In this document: one piece after another, positions 45,712 through 54,573 of the stretch
Numbering within the stretch: the first letter of the stretch is position 1
Layout of the letters: each line of letters starts with the position of its first letter
The notes under the pieces: generated by a model
The model's database searches: none
What the model saw: the letters and a program-made list of their open reading frames with translations, nothing else
Told to the model about the DNA's origin: nothing
Assembly (NCBI RefSeq): GCF_008630535.1
Contig: NZ_VWPH01000007.1
Span: 186,001 to 250,000, forward strand
Length of the DNA stretch: 64,000 nt
From: Saccharopolyspora hirsuta
GTDB lineage: Bacteria; Actinomycetota; Actinomycetes; Mycobacteriales; Pseudonocardiaceae
Direction: 5' to 3'
Translations under genes and position numbers: made by a program

Positions 45712-47256
45712 TCAGCGGATGCCCTGTTCGGCTGCCATGTCGTGGAGGATCTTCGGGGCCGTCCAGAGGGTTGGTAGCAGGACGAAACCGGCTGGGACCG
45801 CGGTGATCACGATGAACGACTGCAGCGCGCTGACGCCGCTGTCGCCGACCGCGATCAGCGCGACCGCCGCCACGCCCATCAGCAGGCCCCAGAAGGCGCG
45901 GGAGAACTTGTTCGGCTCCCCTCCGGTCGTCCCGGCCGTGGCGATGGCCAGCGACATCGAGTCCGTGGTGGTGGCCACGAACGTCGTGGTCAGCACCAGC
46001 AGCACCACGCCGAGCACCGCTCCCCAGGGCAGCTGCTGGGCGATCGAGACCAGCGCCGCGGGCAGCCCGACGTCGGCGAGCGGGCCCGCCACCGAGCCGG
46101 GGGTGCGCTGCTCCAGCATGATCCCGGTGCCGCCCAGCACCGTGAACCACAGCGCGGTGGCCACCGGCGCGACCCCGGCGGTGAAGCCGACCAGGTCGCG
46201 CACCGTGCGCCCGCGGGAGATCCGCGCGACGAAGATCGCCATCAGCGGCGCGTAGCCGATGAACCAGCCGAAGAAGAACACCGTCCAGCTGCCCAGCCAC
46301 TCGCCGTCGCCGCGGTACAGCGACATCGGCAGGAAGTCCTGCACGTACCGCGCGAAACCGCTCAGGAAGCCATCCACCACGAACGCCGCCGAGCCGAGCA
46401 CCAGGATCGCGGCCATCGTCGCGACCGCCAGCCACACGTTGAACCGGCTGAGCAGCTGGATGCCCTTGTCGACGCCGGTGACGACGGACAGGACCGCGAC
46501 CGCCGTCAGACCGAGGACGATCGCGACCTGCATCGGGTAGCTGTCCGGGGTGCCGAACAACGTGGACATGCCGTAGGAGACCTGCATCCCCAGGAACCCG
46601 ATCGGGCCGACGGTGCCCGCGACCACCGCGATGATGCAGATGACGTCGACGACCGCGCCCAGCCAGTGGTGCTGGATGCGCTCGCCGAAGACCGGGTGCA
46701 GCAGCGTGCGCGGCCGCAGCGGCAGGCCCTTCTCGTCGGCGCGCATCATCACGATCGCGCCGAGCGTGCCGAGCACCGCCCAGGCCAGGAAGCCCCAGTG
46801 CGAGAAGCTCTGCGCCAGCGCGACCGTGACCGCCTCCGTCGAACCGGGCGGCACGTCGGCGTAGGCGGGCGGCAGGTCGGCGAAGTGGTAGACCGGCTCG
46901 GCCGAGGCCCAGAACACCCCGCCCGCGGCGAGCAGGGTGCACATGATCATGGCCAGCCACTTGAAGGTGCCGAACTCGGGTGCGACGTCGCCCCCGAGCC
47001 GGACCCGCCCGTACCGGGACGCGCCGAGCACGACGGCGACCCCGAAGGTGGCCAGCAGCAGGAGCTGCCAGTACGGGCCGAACCAGGCGGCGCACGCGGT
47101 GAACGCGGCGGTCACCGCGTCGCCGGTCGCCTGCGGCGCGATCAGCGCGGTCACCACGAAGGCGGTGAGCAGTCCACCGCTGAGCGCGGACACCACCAGG
47201 TCGGTCCGGGGGCGGGTGCGCGGCTGGTCGACGACTTCCGTGCTCGTCGAGGTCAC
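45712..47256 (-). CDS. BCCT family transporter
   Basis: A 514-residue, twelve-helix transporter of the betaine/carnitine/choline family. The helix-8 region reads GSWTVFFFGWFIGYAP then FVARISRGRTVRD, the family signature, but several of the tryptophans usual in this segment (as in FYWAWWI) are replaced by Phe or Gly. FASAEPV-type sequence (WASAEPVYHF) near the third helix is present. Substrate may therefore differ from glycine betaine. GTG 47256 opens the frame. It is flanked by a terminator and a 300-base intergenic region. Confidence 0.87.
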   Translation of the reverse strand: MTSTSTEVVDQPRTRPRTDLVVSALSGGLLTAFVVTALIAPQATGDAVTAAFTACAAWFGPYWQLLLLATFGVAVVLGASRYGRVRLGGDVAPEFGTFKWLAMIMCTLLAAGGVFWASAEPVYHFADLPPAYADVPPGSTEAVTVALAQSFSHWGFLAWAVLGTLGAIVMMRADEKGLPLRPRTLLHPVFGERIQHHWLGAVVDVICIIAVVAGTVGPIGFLGMQVSYGMSTLFGTPDSYPMQVAIVLGLTAVAVLSVVTGVDKGIQLLSRFNVWLAVATMAAILVLGSAAFVVDGFLSGFARYVQDFLPMSLYRGDGEWLGSWTVFFFGWFIGYAPLMAIFVARISRGRTVRDLVGFTAGVAPVATALWFTVLGGTGIMLEQRTPGSVAGPLADVGLPAALVSIAQQLPWGAVLGVVLLVLTTTFVATTTDSMSLAIATAGTTGGEPNKFSRAFWGLLMGVAAVALIAVGDSGVSALQSFIVITAVPAGFVLLPTLWTAPKILHDMAAEQGIR

Positions 47257-47562
47257 GGGATACCAATCTTCTCGGGTGCAGGGCGCCGGACCAGGCGCAT
47301 CCGAGGTCGCGCGAGGGCGGAGAACGGCGCCTGATCGGATCGGCCGAAGCCGATCGGTTCCACTGAGGAAGGACCCTCCAGGTCGGCACCAACGAACCCG
47401 GGGACGCTAACCCACCGGGTCGAAACCGGTCGAAAACACCCCGTCCGACCATGACGAGGAACACCCGTCCGGGGGCGTGAGCGCGTAGCGGTGTTCGAAC
47501 ACCGTTACGCACTCACGACCGCTCACCGGGGGTTTACCGGCGGACCACTAGGGTCGGGCGTC
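47257..47562. other. Divergent intergenic region, BCCT / LppZ-like gene
   Basis: About 300 bases without a gene. It contains the 42-base palindrome at 47476-47517 and a TAGGGT -10-like hexamer at 47549-47554, eight bases before GTG 47563. Confidence 0.55.
47476..47517. repeat. 42-base near-perfect palindrome
   Basis: Arms 47476-47496 and 47497-47517 pair along 21 bases with one mismatch and one G-T pair, centred on GTTCGAAC. The ends CGTGAG/CTCACG match the element at 43571-43616. Confidence 0.7.
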
Positions 47563-48720
47563 GTGGCAGCCCCGAATCGCATGCGTCGAGTCCTGCTGAG
47601 CACGACCGTGGTGCTCAGCACGTTGCTGGCGGGCTGCGCGCAGTTCCCCGAGGAGCACACCAGGCCGTGGGGCGATCCGCCGTCGCTGGAACCGCAGGCC
47701 GGTCCGCAGCCCTCGTTCGAGAGCGAAGCGCCCCCGCCGCAGACCGGCACCGCACCGGACCAGCCCGCCCAGCCGGTGGGCTGCGAGGACCCGAGCCCGG
47801 CCGTGGTGGCGACCTGCCTGGACCCGATCGGCGCGATCGCCGTGCTGCCCGGCGGCACCGCCGCGCTGGTCGGCGAGCGGGCCACCGGACGCGTGCTGCG
47901 GGTCGAGCGCGGCGCGAAACCCGTTGAGCTGGCCCGGATTCCGGTGGACGCGAGCGGCGGCGGCGGGCTCACCGGGCTGGCCCTGTCCCCGACCTACCAC
48001 GAGGACGAGCTGTTCTACGCCTACGTCACGACCAGCAGCGACAACCAGGTCGTGCGGGTCGCCGCGGGCGACCGCCCGAAGCCGGTGCTGACCGGCATCC
48101 CCAAGGGCCCGAGCGGCAACTCCGGCGCGCTGCTGGACGACGGGCAGGGCGCGCTGCTGGTCGCCACCGGCAACGCGGGCAACCCCGGCAACGCCGCCAA
48201 CCCGCAGTCGCTGGCCGGGAAGCTGCTGCGCATCGACGGCTTCGGCAATCCTGCGCAGGGAAATCCGGACTCGAAGTCGCCGGTGGCGGTCTCCGGCCTG
48301 ACCGACCCGCGCGGGCTGTGCGGCACGCCCGGCCTGGGCATCTACTGGGTGACCGACCGGCTGGGCGGCCAGGACGCGCTGTTCCGGCTGAAGCTCGGCG
48401 AACCGCTGGGTTCGCCGTCGTGGACGTGGTCGGACCGGCCCGGCGTCACCGGCTGCGCGGCCGACCCGTCGACCGTCGTGGTGGCGCTGGAGGACGCCGC
48501 CGCGCTCTACACGCTGAGCCCGGCGCCGGACGGCACCGTGACCGGCCAGCCCGCGAAGGTCATGGAGAAGACCTACGGCCGCTTCTCCGCCGCGGCGCTC
48601 GCCCCCGACGGCCTGATCTGGCTGGGCACCTCGAACAAGGACGGCGGCGCCCCGATCTCCAGCGATGACCGCGTGCTCCGCCTGGAGCCGCCGACCGGCG
48701 GGACCGCGGGCAAGGACTGA
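47563..48720 (+). CDS. LppZ-like lipoprotein, PQQ-dependent sugar dehydrogenase fold
   Basis: A secreted lipoprotein of 385 residues. After a basic start, a hydrophobic signal segment ends in the lipobox LLAGC with Cys25 as the lipidated residue; a Pro/Glu-rich linker of about 70 residues precedes a six-bladed beta-propeller of the glucose/sorbosone dehydrogenase type. It corresponds to M. tuberculosis LppZ (Rv3006) by position. Whether it binds PQQ or sugars is not known. GTG 47563 follows a TAGGGT hexamer (leaderless mRNA likely); ATG 47581 is an alternative. Confidence 0.85.
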   Translation: MAAPNRMRRVLLSTTVVLSTLLAGCAQFPEEHTRPWGDPPSLEPQAGPQPSFESEAPPPQTGTAPDQPAQPVGCEDPSPAVVATCLDPIGAIAVLPGGTAALVGERATGRVLRVERGAKPVELARIPVDASGGGGLTGLALSPTYHEDELFYAYVTTSSDNQVVRVAAGDRPKPVLTGIPKGPSGNSGALLDDGQGALLVATGNAGNPGNAANPQSLAGKLLRIDGFGNPAQGNPDSKSPVAVSGLTDPRGLCGTPGLGIYWVTDRLGGQDALFRLKLGEPLGSPSWTWSDRPGVTGCAADPSTVVVALEDAAALYTLSPAPDGTVTGQPAKVMEKTYGRFSAAALAPDGLIWLGTSNKDGGAPISSDDRVLRLEPPTGGTAGKD

Positions 48721-48757
48721 TCATCACTGCCGGCGTCAGCGAGTGGCTGTGCAGGGT

Positions 48758-48833
48758 GACCACCGGCGGGTTCTGAGCGGTTTCCCGGCGAGGACGGCCC
48801 CTCCGCCGCGTAGCGGAGGGGCACCAGCAGCTC
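48758..48833 (-). repeat. Dispersed structured repeat, copy E (short)
   Basis: A shortened copy between convergent genes: GGCGGGTTCTGAGCGG and CGGCGAGGACGGCCCC match other copies, and stem P2 is GCCCCTCCGC (48797-48806) with GCGGAGGGGC (48813-48822), a perfect ten-base stem of different sequence from A and B; the GTGTAT inner hairpin is lost. It runs up to the TetR stop codon and probably acts as a terminator. Confidence 0.72.
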
Positions 48834-49424
48834 TCAGCGGCCGTTCACGCCGCGGTCGGTCAGGTCGGTGAGCAGGTCGATCGCCTCGTCGTCGGTGAGG
48901 TCGGCGGTCGCCGGGTGCTGCTGGACCAGCTTCGCGTGGGCGAACTGCTGCCACAGCGCGGAGATCGCCAGCGCGGTGGCCTCCGGGCGGTCCGAGGTCC
49001 CGGCGAGGTGGTCGGCGAGGTGCCGCAGGTCCGGCTCCAGCAGCTTCGCGAGGCGGTCGGCGAACTGCTGGTCGACCTGCGCGGCCTGGCCGAGCGCGAG
49101 GACCACGGTGCGGTTGTCCTGGAAGAACCGCCAGTACTGCGCGATGTGCCAGCGGATCGCCGAGCGCTTGGCGAAGTCCGGGTCGTGCTCGGCGGCGGCC
49201 CCGACCTCCCGGTCGCTGGCCTCGATCATGTCCGCCAGCAGCGATTCCAGCAGGTCCTCCTTGCTGCCGAAGTGGTTGTAGAACGACCCGGCGGCCCGCC
49301 CGGCCTCGGCGGTGATGTCGGTGATCTTGGCGTTGAGGTAGCCGACCCGGTCGAAGACCCGCTGCGCGGCGGCCTTCAGCGCGGCCTCGGTCTCCGCGGC
49401 CCTGGCCTTGCGGCTGTCCGCCAC
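48834..49424 (-). CDS. TetR family regulator
   Basis: A 196-residue TetR-type repressor: helix-turn-helix in residues 10-55 (ITDITAEAGRAAGSFYNHFGSKEDLL) and a variable ligand domain. GTG 49424 follows GGGAGGTG. It is divergent from a flavin monooxygenase, and tandem TGAAT-N4-ATTCA palindromes in the shared 88-base region are probable operators, so it likely represses the monooxygenase and releases on binding an aromatic compound or antibiotic (inferred). Confidence 0.9.
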   Translation of the reverse strand: MADSRKARAAETEAALKAAAQRVFDRVGYLNAKITDITAEAGRAAGSFYNHFGSKEDLLESLLADMIEASDREVGAAAEHDPDFAKRSAIRWHIAQYWRFFQDNRTVVLALGQAAQVDQQFADRLAKLLEPDLRHLADHLAGTSDRPEATALAISALWQQFAHAKLVQQHPATADLTDDEAIDLLTDLTDRGVNGR

Positions 49425-49441
49425 AGCACACCTCCCGTTCC

Positions 49442-49499
49442 TTGACAGGGCACGCTAGCAAGCTCCATTCTGAATCTGAATTCACTGAATCTCAATTCA
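49442..49499 (+). promoter_or_regulatory. Monooxygenase promoter with tandem TetR operators
   Basis: TTGACA at 49442-49447 is a consensus -35, with CATTCT at 49466-49471 as a weak -10. Two near-identical 14-base sites, TGAATCTGAATTCA (49471-49484) and TGAATCTCAATTCA (49486-49499), repeat with a 15-base period and sit over the -10 and start region. Confidence 0.7.
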
Positions 49500-49512
49500 C
49501 CAAGGAGCGGAC

Positions 49513-50925
49513 GTGGACACCCGAGTGCTGATCGCGGGCGCGGGCCCGACCGGCTTGACCCTGGGCGTCGAACTGGCCCGCCGCGGCATCGACCTCCGCA
49601 TCGTCGACGCGGCCACCTCACCGTTCGCGGGATCGCGCGGCGACGGCCTGCAACCCCGCACGCTGGAGGTCTTCGACGACCTCGGGGTGCTCGACGAAGT
49701 CCTCAGCAGCGGAGCGCCACCGGCCCCGCTGCGGGCGCACGTCGGCGGCGAGTACGTCGGCGAGCGCCGGATGGTGGACCCGGTCGAGCCCACGCCCGGC
49801 GTCCCGCACCCGAACCCGTGGGTGCTGCCCCAGTGGCGGACCGAGGAGATCCTGCGCAACCGGTTGGCCGAGCTCGGCGTCCGCGTCGAGCAGGGCGTGG
49901 AACTCCTTGACTTCCAACAGGATTCCGCCGGAGTGACGGCGACGCTGAGCACCGGAGCGGTCCGCGCGGCGTTCCTCGTCGGCGCGGACGGCGGGCGCAG
50001 CGCGGTGCGCAAGACCTTGGGCATCGAATTCGCCGGTGAGACGGACGAAAGCATCCGCATGCTGCTCGGCGACGTGCAGGTGACCGGTCTGGACCGCAGC
50101 TGCGGCCACTGGTTCAGCTCCGCCGAGGACCCGGCCCGGGGCATCGCGCTGACCCCGCTGCCCGGCACGGACGCGTTCCAGTGCGCCGCCCCGCTCCCCG
50201 ACGGCTTCGAACCCGCCGCGACGCTGGCCGCCCTGCAGGCGCAGCTCGACGAGCACTCGGGCCGCTCCGACCTCCGGATGCACGACCTGACCTGGTCCAC
50301 GGTGTGGCGCCCGAACATCCGCATGGCCCGGCAATTCCGCTCCGGCCGCGTCTTCCTCGCCGGCGACGCCGCGCACGTCCACCCGCCGACCGGCGGCCAA
50401 GGTCTGAACACCGGGATCCAGGACGCCTACAACCTCGGCTGGAAGCTGGCCGACGGCAGCGCCGAACTCCTCGACAGCTACGAGCTGGAGCGCCTCCCGG
50501 TCGCCGCGTCGGTCCTCGGCCTCAGCGCGGAGATCCTGCAGCGCCACGTCGAAGGCCGCGCCGATGCGCACCGCCGCGGCCCGGAGACCAACCAGCTGGA
50601 CATCTCCTACCGGAACAGCCCGCTCTCCCACGACGAACGCCCCGACCCGGGTGCCGTCCGCGCCGGGGACCGAGCCCCGGACTCACCGCTGCGCGACGAG
50701 AACGGCGAGCAGATCCGCCTCTTCGACCTCTTCCGAGGCCCGCACTGGACCCACCTCGCCTTCGCCGCGGAACCCCCGGCGACCAGCCCGAACGTCCACG
50801 CCCACCGCATCCCCGACGGAATCGCCCGAGCCACCTACGGCGTCGCCCCGGGCACCCACGTCCTGATCCGCCCGGACGGCTACATCGCCCGCATCACGAC
50901 GACCGTCCCCGCGCAGCGGGCATAG
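49513..50925 (+). CDS. FAD-dependent aromatic monooxygenase (group A)
   Basis: A 470-residue flavoprotein hydroxylase of the phenol/rifampicin monooxygenase type. VLIAGAGPTGLTLG (GxGxxG at 9-14), the DG motif FLVGADGGRSAVRK and the GD motif FLAGDAAHVHPPTGGQGLN are intact, and the C-terminal 90 residues form the thioredoxin-like extension of this group. Substrate unknown; antibiotic or phenol hydroxylation is possible. GTG 49513 follows GGAG. Regulation by the divergent TetR is likely from the tandem operators. Confidence 0.9.
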   Translation: MDTRVLIAGAGPTGLTLGVELARRGIDLRIVDAATSPFAGSRGDGLQPRTLEVFDDLGVLDEVLSSGAPPAPLRAHVGGEYVGERRMVDPVEPTPGVPHPNPWVLPQWRTEEILRNRLAELGVRVEQGVELLDFQQDSAGVTATLSTGAVRAAFLVGADGGRSAVRKTLGIEFAGETDESIRMLLGDVQVTGLDRSCGHWFSSAEDPARGIALTPLPGTDAFQCAAPLPDGFEPAATLAALQAQLDEHSGRSDLRMHDLTWSTVWRPNIRMARQFRSGRVFLAGDAAHVHPPTGGQGLNTGIQDAYNLGWKLADGSAELLDSYELERLPVAASVLGLSAEILQRHVEGRADAHRRGPETNQLDISYRNSPLSHDERPDPGAVRAGDRAPDSPLRDENGEQIRLFDLFRGPHWTHLAFAAEPPATSPNVHAHRIPDGIARATYGVAPGTHVLIRPDGYIARITTTVPAQRA

Positions 50926-50971
50926 GGCGCTTCCTCGGGCGCCTTGTGCGGAAGGCGCCCGTGGAAGCGGC

Positions 50972-52105
50972 TCAGGCGAGGGCCGGGGTGTGGGCCGACA
51001 CCGGGCCGAAGAGGGCTTCCGAGCGCAGGGCGGCGTAGCCGGGCTTGATCACCTCGTTGATCAGCGCCAGGCGCTGGTCGAACGGGATGAACGCCGACTT
51101 CATCGCGTTCACCGTGAACCACTGCAGGTCGTCCAGCGAGTAGCCGAAGGTGTCCACCAGCTCGCGGAACTCGTTGCTCATCGAGGTCTGGCTCATCAAC
51201 CGGTTGTCGGTGTTCACCGTGACCCGGAAGTTCAGCCGCCGCAGCAGCGCGATCGGGTGCTCGGCCACCGACGGCACCGTGCCGGTGTGCACGTTCGAGC
51301 ACGGGCACATCTCCAGCGGGATGCGCCGGTCCCGCACGAACGAGGCCAACCGGCCGAGGCGCGCCGTGCCGTCGGCGGCGAACTCGATGTCGTCCACGAT
51401 GCGCACCCCGTGGCCCAGGCGGGCGGCCCCGCACCACTGGATGGCCTCCCAGATGGACGGCAGCCCGAAGCCCTCACCGGCGTGGATGGTGAAGTGGGCG
51501 TTCTCCCGGCGCAGGTACTCGAAGGCGTCCAGCGAGCGGGTGGGCGGGAAACCGGCCTCCGGACCGGCGATGTCGAAGCCCACCACCCCGGCGTCGCGGT
51601 ACTTCACGGTGAGCTCGGCGATCTCCAGGGCCCGCGACTGCTGGCGCATCGCGCACAGCAGCACGCCGATGCGGATGCGGTTGCCCGCCTCCCGGGCCCG
51701 CGCCGCACCCCGGGCGAACCCGTCGAGCATCGCCTCGACGACCTCCTCCAGCGCCAGCCCCCGCTGGGTGCTCAGCTCCGGGGCGTAGCGCACCTCGGCG
51801 TAGACCACGCCGTCCGCGGCCAGGTCCTCGGCGCACTCGGCGGCCACCCTGCTGATCGCGTCGGCGGTCTGCATGACCCCGACGGTGTGCACGAAGCGCT
51901 CCAGGTACTCCTCCAGCGAACCGGCCTCGGTCGCGGCGGCGAACCACGCGCGGACACCGTCCACATCGGACGTCGGCAGGGCGTCGTAGCCCGTCTGCTC
52001 GGCCAGCTCCGCGACCGTCTCCGGACGGAGCCCGCCGTCGAGGTGGTCGTGCAGCAGCACCTTCGGGGCGCGGCGGAGCTGGTCGGCGGTCGGCACGTCG
52101 GCCAC
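50972..52105 (-). CDS. Adenosine deaminase
   Basis: Zn-dependent deaminase of 377 residues that turns adenosine into inosine. [12 protein letters not shown] (His19 and His21) is the metal-binding start; HAGEGFG carries the catalytic Glu, GHGVRI a further His, and NTDNRLMS the metal Asp. This is the complete family set. GTG 52105 follows AGGAGGAACAA, a strong ribosome binding site, and begins nine bases after the permease stop codon. Inosine produced here can feed the nucleoside hydrolase and ribokinase encoded divergently. Confidence 0.94.
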   Translation of the reverse strand: MADVPTADQLRRAPKVLLHDHLDGGLRPETVAELAEQTGYDALPTSDVDGVRAWFAAATEAGSLEEYLERFVHTVGVMQTADAISRVAAECAEDLAADGVVYAEVRYAPELSTQRGLALEEVVEAMLDGFARGAARAREAGNRIRIGVLLCAMRQQSRALEIAELTVKYRDAGVVGFDIAGPEAGFPPTRSLDAFEYLRRENAHFTIHAGEGFGLPSIWEAIQWCGAARLGHGVRIVDDIEFAADGTARLGRLASFVRDRRIPLEMCPCSNVHTGTVPSVAEHPIALLRRLNFRVTVNTDNRLMSQTSMSNEFRELVDTFGYSLDDLQWFTVNAMKSAFIPFDQRLALINEVIKPGYAALRSEALFGPVSAHTPALA

Positions 52106-52114
52106 TTGTTCCTC

Positions 52115-53518
52115 CTAGTTGTGCTTGTTCGGGTTCTTGATCAGCAGCGCGGTCATCAGCGCGAGGGCCACGAAGCAGCCCGAGGACCACAGCGCGGCTT
52201 GGAAGGCGTCGGCGGTCGGCGGCCCGCCCGAGCTGACGGTCGTCACGACGCTGGAGGCGACGGCGAAGCCGAGCGAGGCGCCGATGCCGAAGCACGCTCC
52301 GTTCAGGCCGGGCAGCGAGCCGGGCTTGTCCTCCGGCGCCAGGGCCACCGCGAGACCGTTGAGCGCGGTCAGCATGTACCCGGTGTAGGTCACGCCGAGC
52401 ACCGCCAGCGCGGCGCAGGTGATCACGGGCGACTGCGGGAAGAGCACCAGGAACACCATCGCCGCGGCGGTGCCGACGGAGCCGATGAGCACCGAGCGCC
52501 GCCAGCCGATGCGGGGGCCGAAGTGCCCGACCAGCGGAGCGGCGATGACGCCGAGCGCGGAGGCCGGGGTGAGGTAGAGCAGGGCGGACGTGGTCGCCGA
52601 CAGCCCGTAGCCCGCGCCCTCGGTCTGGGTCAGCAGCGGAATGGTGAAGTTCAGCATCCCGAACACCCCGGCGAGGGTGAAGATCGTGGTCAGCAGCAGC
52701 GGCCAGCCGCTGCGCGATGCCAGCACCGAGGTGTCGATGATGGCGTCCCGGTTGTTCCGCTCCGCCACCGCGAACAGCGCGAGGGCCAGCACCCCGCCGA
52801 CGAGCAGCGCGAGCGTGGCCGGTGACGACCAGCCCCAGACGCTGCCCTCGTTCAGCGCGAGCAGGGTGCCGGTGAGCCCGGCGCCCAGCAGGGCGGCGCC
52901 CCTCCAGTCCATCCGCCCGGTCGTCGCGGCAGATGCGGGCACCCAGGAGTAGACCGCGACGAGGGCGATCACCGTGATCAGCCCGGTGAGCGCGAAGATG
53001 CCGCGGAAACCGACGGTGTCGGCCACCCAGCCGCCGATGATCAGGTCGACCCCGGCGATGCCGCCGTTGACCGCCGTGATGATCCCCAGCGCGCGGCCGA
53101 ACTTCTGGGGCGTGAGGGTCTCGTGCAGCGTCAGGTAGGCCAGCGTGAAGGTCGCGGCGGAAACGCCCTGCAGGATCCGGCCGACGATGAAGACCTCGAT
53201 GGTCGGGGCGAGCGCGCAGACCGCCTCGCCGACCAGCGCGGCCGCCAGCGTCGCCAGCAGCATGCGGCGGCGGCCCGCGTAGTCGCTGAGCCGCGCCAGG
53301 GTGACCTGGCCAATCGCGGAGAACAGGAAGAACAGCGTCTGGGAGAGCCCGGCGGCCCCGCTGGTGGTGCCCAACCGGTCGATCACGTCGGGCAGCGCGG
53401 GCGAGAGCATGGTGGCGTTGATCTGGTACCCGGCCACCGCCAGCACCAGGGCGGCGAGCAGAGCGCCGGAGCGCACCGGTGGTGCGCCGGTGGGCGACAG
53501 GTCGCGGACCGTCGTCAT
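52115..53518 (-). CDS. MFS transporter, likely nucleoside or drug transporter
   Basis: A 467-residue major-facilitator protein with about twelve to fourteen helices. LARLSDYAGRRRMLL is the loop between helices 2 and 3 and GRILQGVSAATFTLAYL the motif-C-like region of the DHA group. Drug efflux is the usual role of this group, but its operon with adenosine deaminase and its divergence from nucleoside genes favour nucleoside transport (inference). ATG 53518 follows GGAGG; a longer frame from 53599 is rejected because it lacks similarity. A GntR operator lies upstream. Confidence 0.85.
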   Translation of the reverse strand: MTTVRDLSPTGAPPVRSGALLAALVLAVAGYQINATMLSPALPDVIDRLGTTSGAAGLSQTLFFLFSAIGQVTLARLSDYAGRRRMLLATLAAALVGEAVCALAPTIEVFIVGRILQGVSAATFTLAYLTLHETLTPQKFGRALGIITAVNGGIAGVDLIIGGWVADTVGFRGIFALTGLITVIALVAVYSWVPASAATTGRMDWRGAALLGAGLTGTLLALNEGSVWGWSSPATLALLVGGVLALALFAVAERNNRDAIIDTSVLASRSGWPLLLTTIFTLAGVFGMLNFTIPLLTQTEGAGYGLSATTSALLYLTPASALGVIAAPLVGHFGPRIGWRRSVLIGSVGTAAAMVFLVLFPQSPVITCAALAVLGVTYTGYMLTALNGLAVALAPEDKPGSLPGLNGACFGIGASLGFAVASSVVTTVSSGGPPTADAFQAALWSSGCFVALALMTALLIKNPNKHN

Positions 53519-53607
53519 GAGAACCTCCGCATTGAGGCGGTTTCGAGGGGAGCAGCGGGAGGTGGTGGACGCCCGGAATGCTGCGGGAGCCCGGCTCACC
53601 GACCGAT

Positions 53608-53619
53608 CTTGTCTGACAT
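53608..53619. promoter_or_regulatory. GntR operator candidate, MFS side
   Basis: CTTGTCTGACAT contains the palindrome TGTC-T-GACA and is identical over all 12 bases to the site at 53744-53755. It lies 90 bases upstream of the MFS start. Confidence 0.7.
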
Positions 53620-53629
53620 GTGCCGGGTG

Positions 53630-53669
53630 TTGACGGAAGGGTTTACCCGCTCCCCTCGCCTTCCGTCAA
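53630..53669. promoter_or_regulatory. Inverted repeat between the nucleoside operons
   Basis: TTGACGGAAGG (53630-53640) and CCTTCCGTCAA (53659-53669) are perfect 11-base inverted arms. Each contains a TTGACG -35-like hexamer; the one reading toward the MFS gene has TAAACC 18 bases downstream as a possible -10. Confidence 0.55.
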
Positions 53670-53717
53670 GGGTTCTCCCCTGCTGATTTTGGTTTCCCAC
53701 AGGCTCGCCGCAGGGAA

Positions 53718-53755
53718 TTGACGAGCGAGCCCAACTCTCCTAACTTGTCTGACAT
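53718..53755 (+). promoter_or_regulatory. GntR-operon promoter and operator
   Basis: TTGACG at 53718-53723 and TAACTT at 53741-53746 are separated by 17 bases. The second CTTGTCTGACAT (53744-53755) overlaps the -10 and start site, the expected place for a repressor. Confidence 0.72.
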
Positions 53756-53776
53756 CAACCCATCAGGGGGTGCGAC

Positions 53777-54520
53777 GTGGCGGCCAGACGACCGCAACGG
53801 CGACCGGTCGTGGAGCTCTACGAGCGGATCGTCGAGGCAATCCGGCAGGGTGCCTACCCGCCGGGCTCGACGCTGCCGTCCGAACCGAAGCTCGCCGCCG
53901 ACCTCGGCGTGAGCCGACCGGCGCTGCGCGAGGCGCTCATCCTGCTGCAGGAGGACGGCGTGATCACCGTCCGGCGCGGAGTGGGCCGGACCGTCAACGA
54001 CCGCCCGGCCCGGCGCGGGTTCGAGCGGTTGCAGCCGGTCGAGAGCCTGCTCGGGGCCGACGGCTCCAAGGTCCGACCGCTGGTGCGGATCATCGAGGAG
54101 CCGACGGACCTGGTGATGCAGCACCTGCCGGTGCCGGCGAGCTGCGACATCTGGTTCTGGGAGAGCGTCGTCGACGTCGACGGCGTGCCCAGCTGCCTGG
54201 TGGAGGAGTGGAGCGTGCACGACGAGGCGCTGGCCGCCGTCGATGCGCGGCTGCCCGGAGCGCTGGCGAGCGCCGAGGGGCAGCCGAACACGATGCTGCA
54301 CGTGCTCTCCGACCTCGACCCGTACCTGCCGCTCAGCGGCACGAGCTCGCTGACCGCGACCGTGCTCGGGCGGCGCCGCGGGGAGGTCTTCGACCGGTCA
54401 CCGGACACCCCGGTGGTGCTGATCACCCAGGTCGTCTCGATCGAGCGCACCCCGCTGATCGCGGCGAAGTACGTGTTGCCCAGCGGCGCGCCGAGCATCC
54501 CGGTGCGCCAGTCCCGATGA
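53777..54520 (+). CDS. GntR/HutC family regulator with UTRA domain
   Basis: A 247-residue regulator: GntR winged helix in residues 10-80 (YPPGSTLPSEPKLAADLGVSRPALREALILL spans it) and a UTRA ligand domain from about 90. GTG 53777 follows a GGGGG ribosome binding site. It is the first gene of an operon with nucleoside hydrolase and ribokinase and is divergent from the permease and deaminase. Identical CTTGTCTGACAT sites in front of both operons are its probable operators; ligand likely a nucleoside, ribose or phosphate derivative (inferred). Confidence 0.88.
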   Translation: MAARRPQRRPVVELYERIVEAIRQGAYPPGSTLPSEPKLAADLGVSRPALREALILLQEDGVITVRRGVGRTVNDRPARRGFERLQPVESLLGADGSKVRPLVRIIEEPTDLVMQHLPVPASCDIWFWESVVDVDGVPSCLVEEWSVHDEALAAVDARLPGALASAEGQPNTMLHVLSDLDPYLPLSGTSSLTATVLGRRRGEVFDRSPDTPVVLITQVVSIERTPLIAAKYVLPSGAPSIPVRQSR

Positions 54521-54573
54521 GCAGCCCGGCCCCGCCGGAGCGCGACCCCCGAAAGCAGAAAGGCCCGCAACCG

